A DNA stretch of 64,000 nucleotides from Ramlibacter tataouinensis (lineage in GTDB: Bacteria > Pseudomonadota > Gammaproteobacteria > Burkholderiales > Burkholderiaceae_C). The notes under the pieces were generated by a model that saw only the letters and a program-made list of their open reading frames with translations, did not search any database and had not been told where the DNA came from. Both the position numbers and the translations under genes were made by a program. Of this stretch, positions 63,076-64,000 are shown piece after piece. The stretch lies in contig NZ_CP116009.1 in NCBI RefSeq assembly GCF_027941915.1, positions 2,666,001 to 2,730,000 of the forward strand, read 5' to 3'. Each line of letters opens with the position of its first letter. Within the stretch, counting starts at the first letter, position 1.

Positions 63076-63246
63076 GGCTTGTTTCGATCCGCCATCGATT
63101 GGCGCAATGGGTTTGCAGGTCCCGGCCACATCGGAGCGGGCATCGAGCCGTGCCAAGGGCGGCAGCAGCCGGCGCCTGGGATGTGCAGCGCCGCGGCGTG
63201 GCCCTGCTGCCTGGCCGCCGGTCCGCGCTGCGGCTAGCATCGCCGG

Positions 63247-64000
63247 ATGACCTACCTGCTTGCGCTCGACCAGGGCACCTCCAGCTCCCGCAGCATCGTC
63301 TTCGACGCCGCCGGCGCCATCGTCGCCATGGCCCAGCGCGAGCTGCCGCAGATCTACCCGCAGCCCGGCTGGGTGGAGCACGACCCGATGGCGATCTGGC
63401 ACGGCCAGCTGGCCACCGCGCAGGAGGCGCTGGCCCAGGCGGGGATCGCGGCCAAGGACGTGGCGGCGCTGGGCATCACCAACCAGCGCGAGACGGCGGT
63501 TGTGTGGAACCGCCGGACCGGCCAGCCGATCCACCACGCCATCGTCTGGCAGGACCGGCGCGGCGAGCCGCTGTGCGCCCAGCTGCGCGAGCAGGGCCAT
63601 GCCGAGCGCATCCAGCAGCGCACCGGGCTGCTGATCGACTCGTACTTCTCCGGCACCAAGATCCGCTGGCTGCTGAACCACGTGCCCGGCGCCCGCGCCC
63701 TGGCCGACCAGGGCGAGCTGGCCTTCGGCACCATCGACAGCTGGCTGCTGTGGCAGCTCACCGGCGGCGCCCTGCACGCCACCGACGTGACCAACGCCTC
63801 GCGCACGATGCTGTTCGACGTGCACCGCAACCGCTGGGACGAGGAGCTGCTGGAGCTGCTGCAGGTGCCGGCCTCGCTGATGCCGCAGGTGCTGCCGTCC
63901 AGCGCCGACTACGGCCGCACGGTGGAGGCGCTGCTGGGCGCGCCGGTGCGCATCGGCGGCGTCGCCGGCGACCAGCAGAGCGCCCTGTTCGGCCAGGCCT
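63247..64000 (+). CDS. glpK: Glycerol kinase, 5' part
   Basis: The first 251 codons of a FGGY-family kinase truncated by the window edge. N-terminal [20 protein letters not shown] is the ATPase phosphate-1 motif; [20 protein letters not shown], the IVWQDRR stretch, the SGTKIRWLL segment and [14 protein letters not shown] are typical of GlpK. The final [14 protein letters not shown] holds the catalytic Asp (GDQQSAL). It phosphorylates glycerol to glycerol-3-phosphate. The start ATG at 63247 is certain by family, but no good SD is seen. The rest of the gene lies outside. Confidence 0.95.
   Translation, partial: MTYLLALDQGTSSSRSIVFDAAGAIVAMAQRELPQIYPQPGWVEHDPMAIWHGQLATAQEALAQAGIAAKDVAALGITNQRETAVVWNRRTGQPIHHAIVWQDRRGEPLCAQLREQGHAERIQQRTGLLIDSYFSGTKIRWLLNHVPGARALADQGELAFGTIDSWLLWQLTGGALHATDVTNASRTMLFDVHRNRWDEELLELLQVPASLMPQVLPSSADYGRTVEALLGAPVRIGGVAGDQQSALFGQA

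Overview
The window is about 70% G+C, densely coded, with frequent 4-bp ATGA gene overlaps and several GTG/TTG starts. Gene content and order (mreBCD-mrdA divergent from gatCAB, pyrE next to an exodeoxyribonuclease III, a Bug-family solute receptor, a phasin, many two-component systems) point to a betaproteobacterium of the order Burkholderiales, most likely Comamonadaceae and Ramlibacter-like. The placement is inferred from family knowledge and was not checked by a search. Most of the window looks like chromosomal backbone. I saw no prophage, integrase, insertion sequence, CRISPR array, rRNA or tRNA.

Layout. 1-6.1 kb: a divergent partial gene, an NhaR-like LysR regulator, a lemA plus two-TPM-protein operon, and a run of small metabolic or hypothetical genes. 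6.1-10.9 kb: the rod-shape operon mreB-mreC-mreD-mrdA, with two tandem palindromic elements between mreD and mrdA and no rodA behind mrdA. 11.1-14.3 kb: gatCAB, the amidotransferase that makes Gln-tRNA(Gln)/Asn-tRNA(Asn). 14.4-17.1 kb: a catabolic module (Bug receptor, fumarylacetoacetase-family enzyme, divergent GntR regulator) with a palindromic operator. 17.1-21.4 kb: DUF488, nitronate-monooxygenase-like enzyme, phasin, pyrE, xth and HIT genes. 21.5-24.8 kb: an OmpR-type regulator with a soluble triple-PAS hybrid kinase.

24.9-34.8 kb: a flavoprotein, cysteine synthase, an unusual EF-G-like GTPase, a RidA protein, O-acetylhomoserine sulfhydrylase and a cysteine-free Crp/Fnr regulator. 34.3-39.2 kb: a heme and redox island in which a PepSY protein, response regulator and sensor kinase diverge from an SHP-type cytochrome c, a diheme cytochrome c and a cytochrome b561-like membrane protein. 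39.3-48.6 kb: lipoate-ligase-like protein, outer-membrane phospholipase A, Rep helicase, AEC and MFS transporters, and a lipase-like hydrolase. 48.6-51.8 kb: a stress group (UspA, PfkB, Hsp20) and a TerC membrane protein preceded by a clear yybP-ykoY (Mn2+) riboswitch. 52.0-64.0 kb: arginase, a two-component system with a large periplasmic sensor, a divergent three-gene operon centred on a membrane SPFH protein, a CheB/CheR-derived hybrid kinase that has lost its chemotaxis enzymes, a non-coding tract with a decayed gene and a heptamer tandem repeat, and the 5' part of glpK.

The best candidates for under-described biology are the SPFH operon with its divergent two-component system (53.3-59.7 kb), the sensor-controlled SHP/diheme/b561 module (34.3-39.2 kb), and the two structured repeats with compensatory stem changes inside the mre operon (8.3-8.4 kb).
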